From Tranzscheliella williamsii (Eukaryota; Basidiomycota; Ustilaginomycetes; Ustilaginales; Ustilaginaceae), in assembly GCA_023212725.1 (NCBI GenBank), contig JALBYF010000060.1, positions 49,476-113,475 of the forward strand: DNA of 64,000 nt, read 5' to 3'. Below are positions 1-10,082 of this stretch, piece by piece (the stretch's first letter is position 1; every line of letters begins with the position of its first letter). The notes below the pieces were generated by a model. It saw only the letters and a program-made list of their open reading frames with translations. It was not told the DNA's origin and did no database searches. The translations under genes were made by a program, and so were the position numbers.

Positions 1-2517
1 AGCAGTGCCAGCGAAGCATCTGTCCACTACGCCGCTAGCAAGACCGAGAGCTTCAAAGATTTGAGCGCCCTTGTAAGAAGCAAGGGTAGAGATGCCCATC
101 TTGGACATGACCTTAAGGATACCGTTGTCGACAGCATGCTTCCAGTTGCTGATGAGCTGAGCAGAGCTTAGGTCAGCCTTGACGAGACCCTCACGCGCCA
201 CCTTGAGGATGGCCTCCATGGCCAACCATGGACAGATGGCATCAGCACCGTAGCCAAGCAGAACACACATGTGGTGCACTTCTCGAGCCTCGGCAGACTC
301 GATCATAAGAGCGAGTCGGCTTCGTTCCTTGTTTCGGATGAGGTGGTGGTGAACACCACCGCAGGCAACAAGAGAGCTGATGGACACTCGGTCGGCCCCG
401 ACGGCCCGGTCGGAGAGGATGACAACGCGGTAGCCTTCTCGAATGGCTTGCGAAGTCTCGGAACAGACTCGGTCGAGCGTCTGCTCATAGCCGTGAATAC
501 CATCGCCTTTGTCATAGGTGATGTCGATAGTCTTAGCAGGCCAGTCAGCATGAACGGTATCAAGCTGCTTGATCGCGTTCATCTCGTCAATGCTGAGGAT
601 GGGTGAAGGGAGCAAAAGACGGTGGCACTGCTCGGGCTTCATCTCGAGAAGGTTACCTTCAGGGCCGACATATTGCTCAAGCGACATGACAATAGACTCT
701 CGAATAGGATCAATTGGAGGGTTGGTGACCTGGGCAAAGAGTTGTCGGAAATAATCGTAGATGACTCGAGGGGCGGTCGAGATACAGGCGAGTGGGGCAT
801 CGTTACCCATGGATCCAAGCGCCTCCTTGGCTTCCGCAACCATGGGAAGCATGAGCAGGTTGATTTGCTCGGCCGTGTAGCCGAAGGCGAGGAGCTTTGG
901 ATCAGTGCTGAGACGTGTCTCGTCCAGTACAGGAGCAATGGCGTTGCTCGTGTTTCGTCTAACCGTATCAACAATGTCGGGCAATCGCAGCATCTGGTTC
1001 TCGAGCCAGGCAGCGAAGTCAGCTCGCTGAGCGGTAGACATCTTCAGCTCTCGGTCCTCGACCACTCGCCCCTCGACAGTGTCGACGAGCAACATCTTAC
1101 CGGGCTGCAGTCGGCCTTTGGCGATGATGGTCTCGGGGGCGATGGTAACGGTACCGACCTCGGAAGCGCAGATCATAATATCGTCATCGGTAATGTAGTA
1201 TCGGCATGGACGCAGACCGTTTCGGTCAAGGTTGGCACCGCAGTATCGTCCATCGGCAAAAGTGAAGAGAGCGGGTCCATCCCATGGCTCCATCAGGCAG
1301 GCGGCCCAGCGGTAGAAGGCGACCTTTTCAGGCTCCATGTGCTCACTATCGCCTTGCCAGGCCTCGGGAATCATCATCATAACGGCCTGAGGTAGGGTGA
1401 GGACGTTGTTGATGACGAGCAGCTCCAGTACATTGTCGAAGGCAGCCGAGTCGGATCCTCCACCTTCGATGATGGGATAGAGGAGATCGAGCTCGTCACC
1501 GAAGGTCTCGGACTTGAGAAGACCCTCTCGGGCTCGCATCCAGTTCTTGTTTCCGCGAATGGTGTTGATCTCACCGTTGTGAGCGGCCCATCGCATGGGC
1601 TGAGCTCGGTCCCAGGACGGAAAAGTGTTGGTGGAGAAGCGGGAGTGGACAAGGGCAAAGTGGGAGGCATAGTGAACATTGTTGAGGTCGTAGTAGTAGT
1701 TGTAGACCTGAACGGGGCTCAATTGACCTTTGTAGATGATGTTGGTGGGGCTGAGCGAGCAGATGTAAAACCAATTCTGAAGGCCGATAGTGTGTGTGGC
1801 ATGCTTTCGGAGAACGTAGAGCTGTCGGCCGAAGTAGAGGCTATCGAACGGCTTGTCGGCATCAGCCGGAGCGCTGCCAGAGCCGAAATGGTCCTTAAGG
1901 ACAACAAATGGCTGCATGATCTTGGGCTCCTTGCTCTTAGAAGCAGGCCCGAGGATCGAGTTGTCGACGGGAACCTCTCGCCAACCGAGGACTCGAAGAT
2001 GCAGCTTCTCGGCGATGTTGCAGAATGTCTTGACATGCTCGTTTCGAGCCTTCTCGTCTTTGGGGTTGAAAAAGACATTGCCAACAGCGTACTGGCCCTG
2101 AGGGGGCAGGACAATGTCAAGGTCACGCTCAGACTCTCGTCGGAAAAAGGTGTCGGGGATGCCGGTCATGACACCGGCACCGTCACCGTCTCGGGCATCT
2201 GCACCAACGGCACCTCGGTGAGTCATGTTGCAAAGGAGGAAGCGAGCATCGGAGACAATCTTGTGTGCAGGCTTGCCTTTGATCTGGCACATGAAACCAA
2301 CACCGCATGCATCCTTCTCGTTTTCAGGATCGTAGAGACCCTGGGCAGCGGGCATGGACCCGGCCCAGGAAGAGGTGCTGCGTTCTACTTCATCGTAGCC
2401 GCTGGCTTCAAAGTCGGCGGAAGAAATGGCCTCTTCGTGGACGGAGGGCAGCTCGGCGTTGAGCTTTTCAACGAATCGAGTCTGACGGTAGTTTTTGGTA
2501 GGTGCGACTGAAGCCAT
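1..2517 (-). CDS. GLT1: Glutamate synthase (NADH-GOGAT), N-terminal 839 codons, cut by window edge
   Basis: Glutamate synthase makes two glutamates from glutamine and 2-oxoglutarate and follows ammonium assimilation. The minus-strand frame from the ATG at 2517 is open to base 1. The protein begins MASVAPTKNYRQ, then reads LYDPENEKDACGVGF, which is the maturation site of the glutaminase (GATase type 2) domain. The catalytic cysteine is residue 71, so the first 70 residues would be a removed propeptide, as in yeast Glt1. Later segments read TVEGRVVEDRELKMSTAQR (about residue 480) and GNLLEMKPEQCHRLLLPSP (about 620), both GOGAT signatures. The last visible residues, IFEALGLASGVVDRCFAGTA, lie in the central domain. 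The FMN/synthase half, the Fe-S cysteines and the NADH-binding part would lie beyond base 1. No intron or frameshift appears in the sampled stretches. The family is certain; the gene is incomplete only because the window stops. Confidence 0.96.
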   Translation of the reverse strand, partial: MASVAPTKNYRQTRFVEKLNAELPSVHEEAISSADFEASGYDEVERSTSSWAGSMPAAQGLYDPENEKDACGVGFMCQIKGKPAHKIVSDARFLLCNMTHRGAVGADARDGDGAGVMTGIPDTFFRRESERDLDIVLPPQGQYAVGNVFFNPKDEKARNEHVKTFCNIAEKLHLRVLGWREVPVDNSILGPASKSKEPKIMQPFVVLKDHFGSGSAPADADKPFDSLYFGRQLYVLRKHATHTIGLQNWFYICSLSPTNIIYKGQLSPVQVYNYYYDLNNVHYASHFALVHSRFSTNTFPSWDRAQPMRWAAHNGEINTIRGNKNWMRAREGLLKSETFGDELDLLYPIIEGGGSDSAAFDNVLELLVINNVLTLPQAVMMMIPEAWQGDSEHMEPEKVAFYRWAACLMEPWDGPALFTFADGRYCGANLDRNGLRPCRYYITDDDIMICASEVGTVTIAPETIIAKGRLQPGKMLLVDTVEGRVVEDRELKMSTAQRADFAAWLENQMLRLPDIVDTVRRNTSNAIAPVLDETRLSTDPKLLAFGYTAEQINLLMLPMVAEAKEALGSMGNDAPLACISTAPRVIYDYFRQLFAQVTNPPIDPIRESIVMSLEQYVGPEGNLLEMKPEQCHRLLLPSPILSIDEMNAIKQLDTVHADWPAKTIDITYDKGDGIHGYEQTLDRVCSETSQAIREGYRVVILSDRAVGADRVSISSLVACGGVHHHLIRNKERSRLALMIESAEAREVHHMCVLLGYGADAICPWLAMEAILKVAREGLVKADLSSAQLISNWKHAVDNGILKVMSKMGISTLASYKGAQIFEALGLASGVVDRCFAGTA

Positions 2518-5500
2518 CCCAGGCACTGAATCAGTCAGAGGGGAGGGATTAGGTCCAGGTGAGAAGAGGCGATGTAGGTCGGTCTATAATTGCGTCGCCC
2601 GAGACGTGCTTGCTGCGTACTGCTGCTTGCGTGATGGTAGATATGTGATGAGTCGAAGGGATATGCTTGGTTGGGGTATTCGGCAATGACTCTTGCTACA
2701 GACTCTCTTTCGTGAGAATACTACAGTATGCGAAAACGGCTTGACGAATAAAAAGGCTCAACCTGCTTGATGATCTGTTGCGAGACTGGTAGTGGGAAAG
2801 GAAAGGAGAGTGCCACCGATCCAGGCAAAGTAGAAAAGGAGCAGCGAAATCGCCAAAAAGCGCGACAGAGATCCCAGCGAGCGTTGACGTTTGGTGGCAA
2901 GATGGTAGATGGGAGAGGACAAGGGGACGAAGAGGGGTAGGGCGGGGCGGAGGTTGTGTGGATATGAGATCTATGTAGTCAGTAAGTTGAGCTAGCTGAG
3001 TTGAGGCGGCAAGTGGCAACGGACCAATGAGATCAGTGCATAGCGTGAGCCGGAGAGCTTTCCAATTGCAATCCGAGACGAAATACGAGACGAGCGAGCC
3101 AATCCGAGACGCGCCATTTCTTCCCTCATGGGGGGTAAGCCAGTGAAAATTGAAAAAAAGAGGCGAGAAGGCATGGCCCGGTTGAAACAAAGTGCGGATG
3201 AATGCTGCTTCCGTTCATAGCACATTGTCGTCTCAACCGGTCGAGCATCCTGCCACGGACCAACGGTAGCCATCTAGTCCATCCCACATTGTTAAGCTCG
3301 AACCCCCTTCTATCCATCAAGATGAAGGTTGCTCTATTGAGCGGCGCTGCGGCAGACGCATAGGACCAAGGCGGTACCCAATTTCTTTTTTTTTTCGAGT
3401 AAAGGTCCTGCGTGCCTTTGGCTCTGTTAGGATGCCTAAAGCTTCAAATGACCATCGTGCTGCCCAATTCCCCGGCTCGCTTAGCTGACGCAAGAAGCCT
3501 AGCAAGGCAGGGAGGAAGCCTTTGAAATTCCCGCCTTTGCAAACAAGAACAATCTGCAAAAGCAAGAAGAATCACGCGTCGATGGAACCGAGACTCTGAT
3601 CCAATCTAAAATCGACGCAAGTGCGACTGCAAAAAGATCCCACCGTGCTCAAGCGCGTTATTTGAAATCAACTCCGCTTGCGTTGACTAGCCCGCGATCG
3701 ATAGGATGACTTGCACCGATGGTTTTTGTGGCTCGTGGCTACGTCTACACCACCGGTGAAGCGGATAGCGTTCGCATTGCTACGGCTGACTCCGAAGCAT
3801 ATGCTGTCGCTCGCAGCATATTCTCAAATAGATAAAAGCCGACGATTCTGCCACCGCAATCGCGTATGTCGAAACAAGAGCATGCACTTACCCTTGAGAA
3901 AAGCGGAAGACACTGGCTGCGTTCAGATATGTGGTTGCCAAGGGACTGACGGTGCCTGCTGGTAGGCTTTTGGTAGTAGACGTGGGACGTGAGAATGAAA
4001 GAGGATGCGGCTTGACTACTCTGCTGTTCACGGTGACAGTCGAATGGGCGAGGCGGCTCGACGGAGGCAAGTGCAAAACAGACGATGGGGATGTAGTAGT
4101 GGAAGAAGGAGAAGGGATGCGCGAAGCTGGTCCGGCTGAGAAGATCAGGGAAAAAAAAGACGCTCCATACCCATAGCGGAGGGCATGAGGCATGTTAATC
4201 GCTTCACTCTGTCTAGTCTGCTGGTGCATTCACTTAATTTGTAGGCACGTCGGCAGCGATACCTTTTTTTCGACTGGGCCTGAAAGTGGGGTAAGGCAAG
4301 GGTCCGCGGAAAGCATTATATTCCTCGAAGCATTCTCCCTCGCCAGCCTTGCAGAAGCATTCACATTCTACCTTCAAGCGGACACAGCTTCCTCTGGAAA
4401 CCAGGTGTAGCAGCTCGACAGAAGAGCATAGCTGCCGTTAAACGCCATACCAGATACACACAGATTGCTGGCTTTGTTCGCAGGCCCTGACAGCGTACCG
4501 GGACAGATCATGAAGACTTTAAGTGCTAGCGTGGCCGTACCTGTCTTGTGGGTGAGGGATATGATTCCGGTTCTCTGAGACAGAGCAAGATGGCCGAACT
4601 TGTCCAATCAGCTTGTAGCCATTGCCACGAAGAGGATAAATGATACCGGCCAGACATCCCGGAGAGCAATGAACAAGAGCCCACGCGCTATGTGTGAAGA
4701 CCACGGCATGGAGTTACCGCTGACCCCAAGTCGCAGGCGGCCAATCAGAACAACGACTTTGCGTCGTTGGGCCAGGATCTGGAGTGAAGGACGGGGCGAG
4801 AAGGCATACCGCGTCGGAAGGACACGGATTGGGACGCCTACCCGGCACCTGCCAAATGCTACTATTACGCTGTACCGCTGCACGTCGCTTTGACGCGTAC
4901 TTGAGGTAGCTATCCTCAAGTGGAAAAGAAAAACAGGCTGGCGTCGGCTCGGCCCACGTTACATCGACGACCTTTGAAATCGATGGAGGTTGAAAGAGGA
5001 CGGGCCATCATTTTGGCTGCAGCTCGTTCGTACTCGGTTCTCTGCTAAAGGCGCGGGTGTGGGTTACGAGACCGGCCTCTCATGCAAAAACTCTAATCGC
5101 GCCAATCAGAAGGCGCGAATGGACGCTGCGCAGAGTTGGACAGATCTCGGCCGAAGAGTTGCATCTGCCATCCCTTCTTCACGCCTCCGCATTGCAAGCG
5201 CGCATGGCCTTTGTCGAGTCACAACTCGGCAGCCAATCCCGCTGCACTGCTTACGTGCCCGTACCCTGTTGTGCCAGCTTACTGCGCAACGCTGCTGCTC
5301 AGTGGCAGCCCAGCCAAGCTCCCCCGGCTCCTTCCCCGGCCATCTCCGTTGGCGACACGGTGCTGGGCGGCTTTTTTCCCGCGCACAGTCGGTCAGAATC
5401 CCGGTTCTGGCCGATCGATAACCGGCAAGTGCAATGTGAATTCGCAGTAGACCCTCCAACCTAACAACGCCAGCCATCGGTCCACGGTGAGCTTATTTTC

Positions 5501-5807
5501 CACACCCTTTTTTGAGTCCCTTTTTGCTGCCTATTACTCTTGTCCGAGAAAATCTTCGCACTCGTTTCCCTCGAGCCGTGTGGTCGCGGGCGATACTAGT
5601 TGTTCCGGTGACATACACGATCCTGCGCGGTTCGAACATTCTCATTGGTGCTCGCCTGGCCACCACGACGCATCGCAAGAACCCGTTAAAGTACATGATG
5701 GACACTGTGCGGTTCACTCTGCTGCGTCCATTGCCAATGCAGAGAGATAGCGTAGAGGGACGAAGCAGTATAGTGCGTGTCGCAACAAGGAACAGGGAGG
5801 GTCGTGT
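2518..5807. other. Long intergenic region between GLT1 5' end and ADE12 3' end, no supportable gene
   Basis: These 3.3 kb hold the GLT1 promoter side (from 2518 leftward transcription) and the 3' flank of ADE12. Only short open frames occur, on both strands, with no recognisable domain, no codon bias like the neighbours and no convincing chain of splice sites. An 8-base poly-A tract lies near 4151. CCAAT-type sequence occurs at about 5101. A non-coding RNA or a small lineage-specific gene cannot be excluded, but I see no direct support. Confidence 0.6.
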
Positions 5808-7124
5808 CTATGCACGCACGATCATCGCGTCTCGCGCCGGGCCGACGCCAATCCATACGATCTTGACGCCCAGGAACTGCTCGATGTACTCCACGTACTT
5901 GCGGCAGTTCTCAGGCAGTTGTTCATAGATGCGAATGTTGGAGATGTCCGACTCCCAGCCCGGCAGCACCTTGTACTGCACCTCAACCTTGGCGAGGACC
6001 TCCAGGTCGGCAGGGAAGCTGGTCAGCTCCTTGCCGTCGACAACGTAGCCGATGGCAATCTTGAGCTCCTTCAGCCGATCCAGTACATCCAGCTTCGTGA
6101 TGTTGAGGCTGGTGTAGCCGTTGATCAGGCACGAGTATCGCATCATGACCAGATCCAGCCAGCCGCATCGGCGTCGTCGTCCCGTCGTGACGCCGTACTC
6201 CGCACCGACCTCCTGTAGGTGGTGCCCGGTCTCGTCGTGCAACTCCGTAGGGAAGGGACCCATGCCGACCCTGGTTGTGTAGGCCTTCATTACGCCGATG
6301 ACATCTCCAATGGCCATGGGCGGAATTCCAAGACCGGTGCAGACGCCGCCGATTGAGGTGGACGAACTGGTGACAAAGGGGTAGGTGCCAAAGTCGATAT
6401 CGAGGAAGAGGGCATTGGCGCCTTCGACAAGCACCTTGCGATTCTGAGCAAGGGCAGTGTGGATGAAGGTGACACCGTCCACAATGTGCGGCCTGAGTCG
6501 CTCGGCGAAAGCTCGGTAGCGTGCAATTTCGCCTTCAGTGTCGTACTCAAAGTGGCCGTAACGCTTGAATCGTCCTTCGACGAGTTTGCGGAACTTGGTG
6601 GCGAAGAGCTCGGTGTCGTACAGGTGGTGCACGCGCAGGCCCGAGCGCGAGGCCTTGGAAGAGTAGGCCGGCCCAATCCCCTTCTTGGTGGTGCCGATGC
6701 TGCTCCCACCGAGCTCCACTTCTTTGAGGCCGTCCACCACCTGATGAAAGTCGAAGACGAGATGGGCCCGGTCGGAGATGAAGAGACGGCCATCGCAGTC
6801 CAAGCCCTTCTTCTGGATCACATCCAGCTCAGCAAAGAAGGAGGGCACATGGACGACGACACCCGACCCAATGAAACCGGCGCATCGTGGATTGACCAGA
6901 CCCGAGGGCAAAAGGTGGAAGTCGAACTTGGTCTTGATGCCGTTGACGTAGGCGACAATGGTGTGGCCGGCGTTGTTACCACCGGCACACCGGGCGCAGA
7001 CGTCCATCTCACCGCTGAGAACATCAGCAAGCTTGCCCTTGCCCTCGTCACCCCACTGGGCGCCGAGCAGAACGGTTGCCTTGGCACCCGTCCTGGAGTC
7101 GGAAGGCTTTGGCATGGCAGCCAT
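5808..7124 (-). CDS. ADE12: Adenylosuccinate synthetase
   Basis: This enzyme catalyses the first committed step from IMP to AMP, joining IMP and aspartate with GTP hydrolysis, in the cytosol. The protein has 438 residues from the ATG at 7124, close to the usual fungal length of about 430. The nucleotide loop reads [13 protein letters not shown] near the N-terminus, with the catalytic Asp and Lys. GNNAGHT follows, and the late motif [12 protein letters not shown] binds IMP/GTP. The open frame runs upstream to 7178, but only with a GTG codon. ATG 7124 has a good context (CCACGATGGCT) and sits just before the conserved core; another ATG lies three codons later at 7115. It is one uninterrupted exon. 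PRI2 lies upstream on the same strand, 0.9 kb away, so the two are probably separate transcripts. Confidence 0.97.
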   Translation of the reverse strand: MAAMPKPSDSRTGAKATVLLGAQWGDEGKGKLADVLSGEMDVCARCAGGNNAGHTIVAYVNGIKTKFDFHLLPSGLVNPRCAGFIGSGVVVHVPSFFAELDVIQKKGLDCDGRLFISDRAHLVFDFHQVVDGLKEVELGGSSIGTTKKGIGPAYSSKASRSGLRVHHLYDTELFATKFRKLVEGRFKRYGHFEYDTEGEIARYRAFAERLRPHIVDGVTFIHTALAQNRKVLVEGANALFLDIDFGTYPFVTSSSTSIGGVCTGLGIPPMAIGDVIGVMKAYTTRVGMGPFPTELHDETGHHLQEVGAEYGVTTGRRRRCGWLDLVMMRYSCLINGYTSLNITKLDVLDRLKELKIAIGYVVDGKELTSFPADLEVLAKVEVQYKVLPGWESDISNIRIYEQLPENCRKYVEYIEQFLGVKIVWIGVGPARDAMIVRA

Positions 7125-8043
7125 CGTGGACCAACCTGATTCAGTCCGGCGAGCACCGAGACAGACGAAAGGTGGCACGCGGGAAGGGGGAATGAGCTCC
7201 GCAACAGAAACGGGCGGAGATGGTGATCAATCGATGCCGAGAGATGAAGCCAGGAAAGCAACCTAGCATCGCCACCCAATCGACGCTCCTCTTTCCTCCC
7301 ACGGAGCGCTGCCAGGACAGGCTAGAGTACATTTGCGCCAAGAGCCCGAAAGCGACGCAGCGGGCACAGAAATGCGATTCTTCCCCTCCTCTTTTTTCTG
7401 CCCTTTCGGATCCGAACATTTGTGAGCGATGACTCGTTTTGCGACCTTTGTGGATCGTCGCGTGGGAAAGCGCTCTGGACCGCCATGTTGAGGACGGCTT
7501 GTCCTTTACCTGTGATGGGTGCAACTTGGGAATGAAGTCTCTGCCGAAGCGCGCCCCAATAATGTTAGCCTTTCTATCGGATGGTTGAGGAGTTGTTGTA
7601 TTCAACACGCGTCCAGCAGTGGATGCCTGTTCAACAAGTAAACCAGTGTGCTGGACTCAGCAATGGGTCATCAGCTTTCGAGCTCGAAGGAGTCGGTCAC
7701 CCGAGCACTTCACACACTGATCCTCAGCTGCACGTATCCGATAGGTTCCAAGGCGGATAGGGAGCATCTACTCCTTCTAGGAGTTGCTTGAAAGCTGCGC
7801 ATCTGGGATCACTTCAAACCTTTTTGTTCCGGTAACATAACTTTTTGGTGACTCTTCCTGCAGGAAGCGCCGTTCACAGGGTATGTTGGCGGAAGATAAA
7901 CATGTCAGACGAAGGAAAGAAGGATGCATGCAGAAGAACACGAGAGTGAGTGAGTGAGTGAGTGAGTGAGTGAGTGGGGAGGCCGCACATCAAGGTGAAA
8001 GCAATCGGGTGTGCTTAGGAGGGCGGCATACGGCGTGCAAGTG
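7125..8043. other. Intergenic: ADE12 leader/promoter and PRI2 3' flank
   Basis: No gene is supported in these 0.9 kb. The ADE12 promoter and leader should lie at the left. An ACGCGT hexamer is present at 7607-7612 and a tetranucleotide repeat at 7944-7976. The short open frames here show no recognisable protein. Confidence 0.6.
7944..7976. repeat. (GAGT)n microsatellite, about eight units
   Basis: A perfect run of GAGT units occupies 33 bases just beyond the PRI2 stop codon. On the PRI2 coding strand it reads ACTC repeats in the presumed 3' untranslated region or downstream flank. Confidence 0.95.
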
Positions 8044-9630
8044 CTAGGATTCGTCCATGGGCAGTGTGGGGTCGTTGAAGGGTGCAGCTGCGTGAGATTC
8101 GGTGGGGGGCGAGGCGGAGGCTGATGCTGGCTGCGCATCCTCGGCGTTGGCATGAGCGAGCTTCCAGCTACTTTCAAAGTAGCGATTGGGGTGGGTGACG
8201 GTTTCGCCGCGGGCGTCGAGGCCCTGGCCCTTGCGGATGCCTTGCTTTTGGTGGGTGAGTTCGAAGATGCGCGTGCAGGCGAGGTGGTAGTGGCCCTGCT
8301 TGACCGAGGCCTGGACCTCGGCCTGCTCGGCTGGCGCGAGCCCGTAGTGCTGCACCATGGCCGCCGACAGGTTGGTGGTGGAAAAGTGGCGGAAAGGGCA
8401 GCCGTGCGAGTCCTGCGGGCCCGGCTGGTCCTGCGTCAGGATGCGCGCACAGCTCTTGGCCGGGTAGTTCATCCGCCGCCCCTCGAGCCCATACCCGTGC
8501 CGGATGTTGTAGCGGTACTCTTTGTTGAACTTGTCGTCGGTAATGCTCTTGAAGCTCCGGCGCCAGAAGACGAGGGCCTCTTCGACCGGCAATCCCAACT
8601 CCTTGAGGAAGAGATTGTACTGCAGCCGCCCGTAGTGCTTCAGATGCCCCGTGCTGGTGAGCGTGTGGTGCAGATGCTTCATGCACATCGGCGCGTGCGC
8701 TTTGACGAGCGCGTCTACCATGCCCGCCGTGACGGTCGTCGTTCCATCGGCAGTGATGCTCGCTCCCGAATAGTCTGTGGAGATGCCCGCCAGGAAACCC
8801 ATGCTGAGATGCGAAAGGACCGGAAGCAGCCGGTCGTCTTCGTCCAGCCGCGGCAGCGCCCTCGCCGTCATTTCCAGATCCTTGTGAAGCCGTGCCTGAA
8901 ACTCGGCGAGGACGAGACTGGACTGCTCCTTCATCGGCACCCATGCCTGGCCTGCGCGCATAAAGACCCTCCTCTTCTCCACCAGGTCGGTGACGCGGGT
9001 CCAGTCGACCTTGAAAAAGGTCTCGACCTCGAACGTGTTGGCCATCTTGGGATGCGTCGCGACCAGCTTATCGCGGTACATCTTCTTCTCATCGGACGAG
9101 ACCGGCTTCCAGTCGAGATTGAGCGAGCGCATGAACTCCTCCCTCTCGGCCGCGTCGTCGGTCTCGAAGCGGAGACGGAAAAGCAGCGCCTCGGCCTTGA
9201 CGAACCTCCTGCGCAGATCCTCGCTGCGGCAGAACGCGAGGCGGAGGACGAAATGACTGACGTGGTCCTTTAGCCGTTCTGTCATCAGGTCTGCCGTCTT
9301 CTGTGCCGTGTTGGCATTGAGCGGGAGCAGCTTCTTGGCGAGCGTGTTGACCGCATCCTTGGTTTCCCCGTAGGTGCGGTTGCGCGCCTGCGAAGACTCG
9401 ATCTCCGCAAGCACCTTGAGCCGGTCGATCGCCCACGCCTCAAACTGCTCGATCGTCACTTCGTGAATGGGAGGCACCGTGTAAAAGTTCAGACGGTGAG
9501 GATAGCGGGCAAGCCCCTTGTCGGTAGTGTGGCGCGCCACCGAGCCTGTCGCCGACGACCCAACCAAAGCAGACGTGCTGGCTACACCGTGACCCGATGG
9601 CACCTGAGGGGGTGGAGCTGTGCGGAACAT
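8044..9630 (-). CDS. PRI2: DNA primase large subunit (Fe-S subunit of pol alpha-primase)
   Basis: The protein has 528 residues and one exon. PRI2 pairs with the catalytic primase PRI1 and DNA polymerase alpha to lay down RNA-DNA primers in the nucleus. The N-terminal helical part starts around RYPHRLNFYTVPP (residue 42). The C-terminal domain carries the four 4Fe-4S ligands: Cys316 (MCMKHLHH), Cys394 (SCARIL), Cys411 (CPFRHF) and Cys452 (CTRIFELTH). The spacing of 78, 17 and 41 residues is close to that of the human protein. The start ATG at 9630 opens the frame and is followed by a low-complexity leader of about 40 residues, common in fungal versions. The last 45 residues are Ala/Ser/Pro-rich and probably disordered. 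It is divergent from NUP155, sharing a 452-bp promoter region with an ACGCGT box. Confidence 0.96.
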   Translation of the reverse strand: MFRTAPPPQVPSGHGVASTSALVGSSATGSVARHTTDKGLARYPHRLNFYTVPPIHEVTIEQFEAWAIDRLKVLAEIESSQARNRTYGETKDAVNTLAKKLLPLNANTAQKTADLMTERLKDHVSHFVLRLAFCRSEDLRRRFVKAEALLFRLRFETDDAAEREEFMRSLNLDWKPVSSDEKKMYRDKLVATHPKMANTFEVETFFKVDWTRVTDLVEKRRVFMRAGQAWVPMKEQSSLVLAEFQARLHKDLEMTARALPRLDEDDRLLPVLSHLSMGFLAGISTDYSGASITADGTTTVTAGMVDALVKAHAPMCMKHLHHTLTSTGHLKHYGRLQYNLFLKELGLPVEEALVFWRRSFKSITDDKFNKEYRYNIRHGYGLEGRRMNYPAKSCARILTQDQPGPQDSHGCPFRHFSTTNLSAAMVQHYGLAPAEQAEVQASVKQGHYHLACTRIFELTHQKQGIRKGQGLDARGETVTHPNRYFESSWKLAHANAEDAQPASASASPPTESHAAAPFNDPTLPMDES

Positions 9631-10082
9631 GGCTGCGGTCGATGAGCAGTTCGTAGGAAGAGGCTAACGGTAAGCAAGTAAGGTCATAGTATCAGAGCGG
9701 GAATGTGAGCAGCGGCTTCAACTCCACGCCGAAAGTGTTGTTCAACGCGACGCGTGCCTCTCATTTGCGCCATGGGCAGCCCGATAAGGAGAACATCTGC
9801 CACCCGATCTTTGCATTTATCACGTGTAAGCCCGATACAATGTTGGAATTTCTATTGGAATCAGAATCCGATGCGGTAAGATGCCCCTGCTAGCATGGGT
9901 ACTGGCAAAGGCTGCTTATGAGTAGATGGGTTTCGCTTCAACCACGTCTCCGCCCTTCTCCACCTGCCATCAACCGGAACAGATCATCACAGGGTACAGA
10001 GGTCTGCATAGGCCGTCTGCTTCCTTCTGCGCATCCGCTCGCCCGTATCGAGCCGAGCTGAGCTGCAGCAGGGTCGATCAGC
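9631..10082. promoter_or_regulatory. Shared divergent promoter region of PRI2 and NUP155
   Basis: The 452 bases between the two start codons must contain both promoters. No gene fits. The one motif I can name is an ACGCGT box at 9750-9755; the rest is unremarkable by eye. Confidence 0.6.
9750..9755. promoter_or_regulatory. ACGCGT (MluI cell-cycle box) upstream of PRI2
   Basis: The palindromic hexamer ACGCGT lies 120 bases upstream of the PRI2 start and overlaps a second near-match (ACGCGA at 9745-9750). In yeasts this box binds MBF and drives G1/S expression of replication genes, including primase genes. The match is exact, but the hexamer also occurs elsewhere in the window, so function is inferred from position and gene type. 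Confidence 0.45.

Noticed and set aside
303..2511. Several long plus-strand and minus-strand frames inside 300-2511, for example plus 1579-2511
   Set aside because: They overlap the conserved minus-strand glutamate synthase frame and encode no recognisable protein; they are shadows of its codon bias.
3888..4229. Minus-strand frame with a hydrophobic N-terminus (SFFSLIFSAG) and a GTAAGT donor-like site at its end
   Set aside because: No convincing downstream exon, no recognisable family, and Ser/Thr/Pro-rich composition typical of chance frames; kept only as part of the gene-poor-region finding.
5057..5750. Overlapping plus-strand frames with a GTGAGC donor-like site near 5485
   Set aside because: No frame stands out, there is no homologous motif and no matching acceptor and exon; not enough to call a gene.
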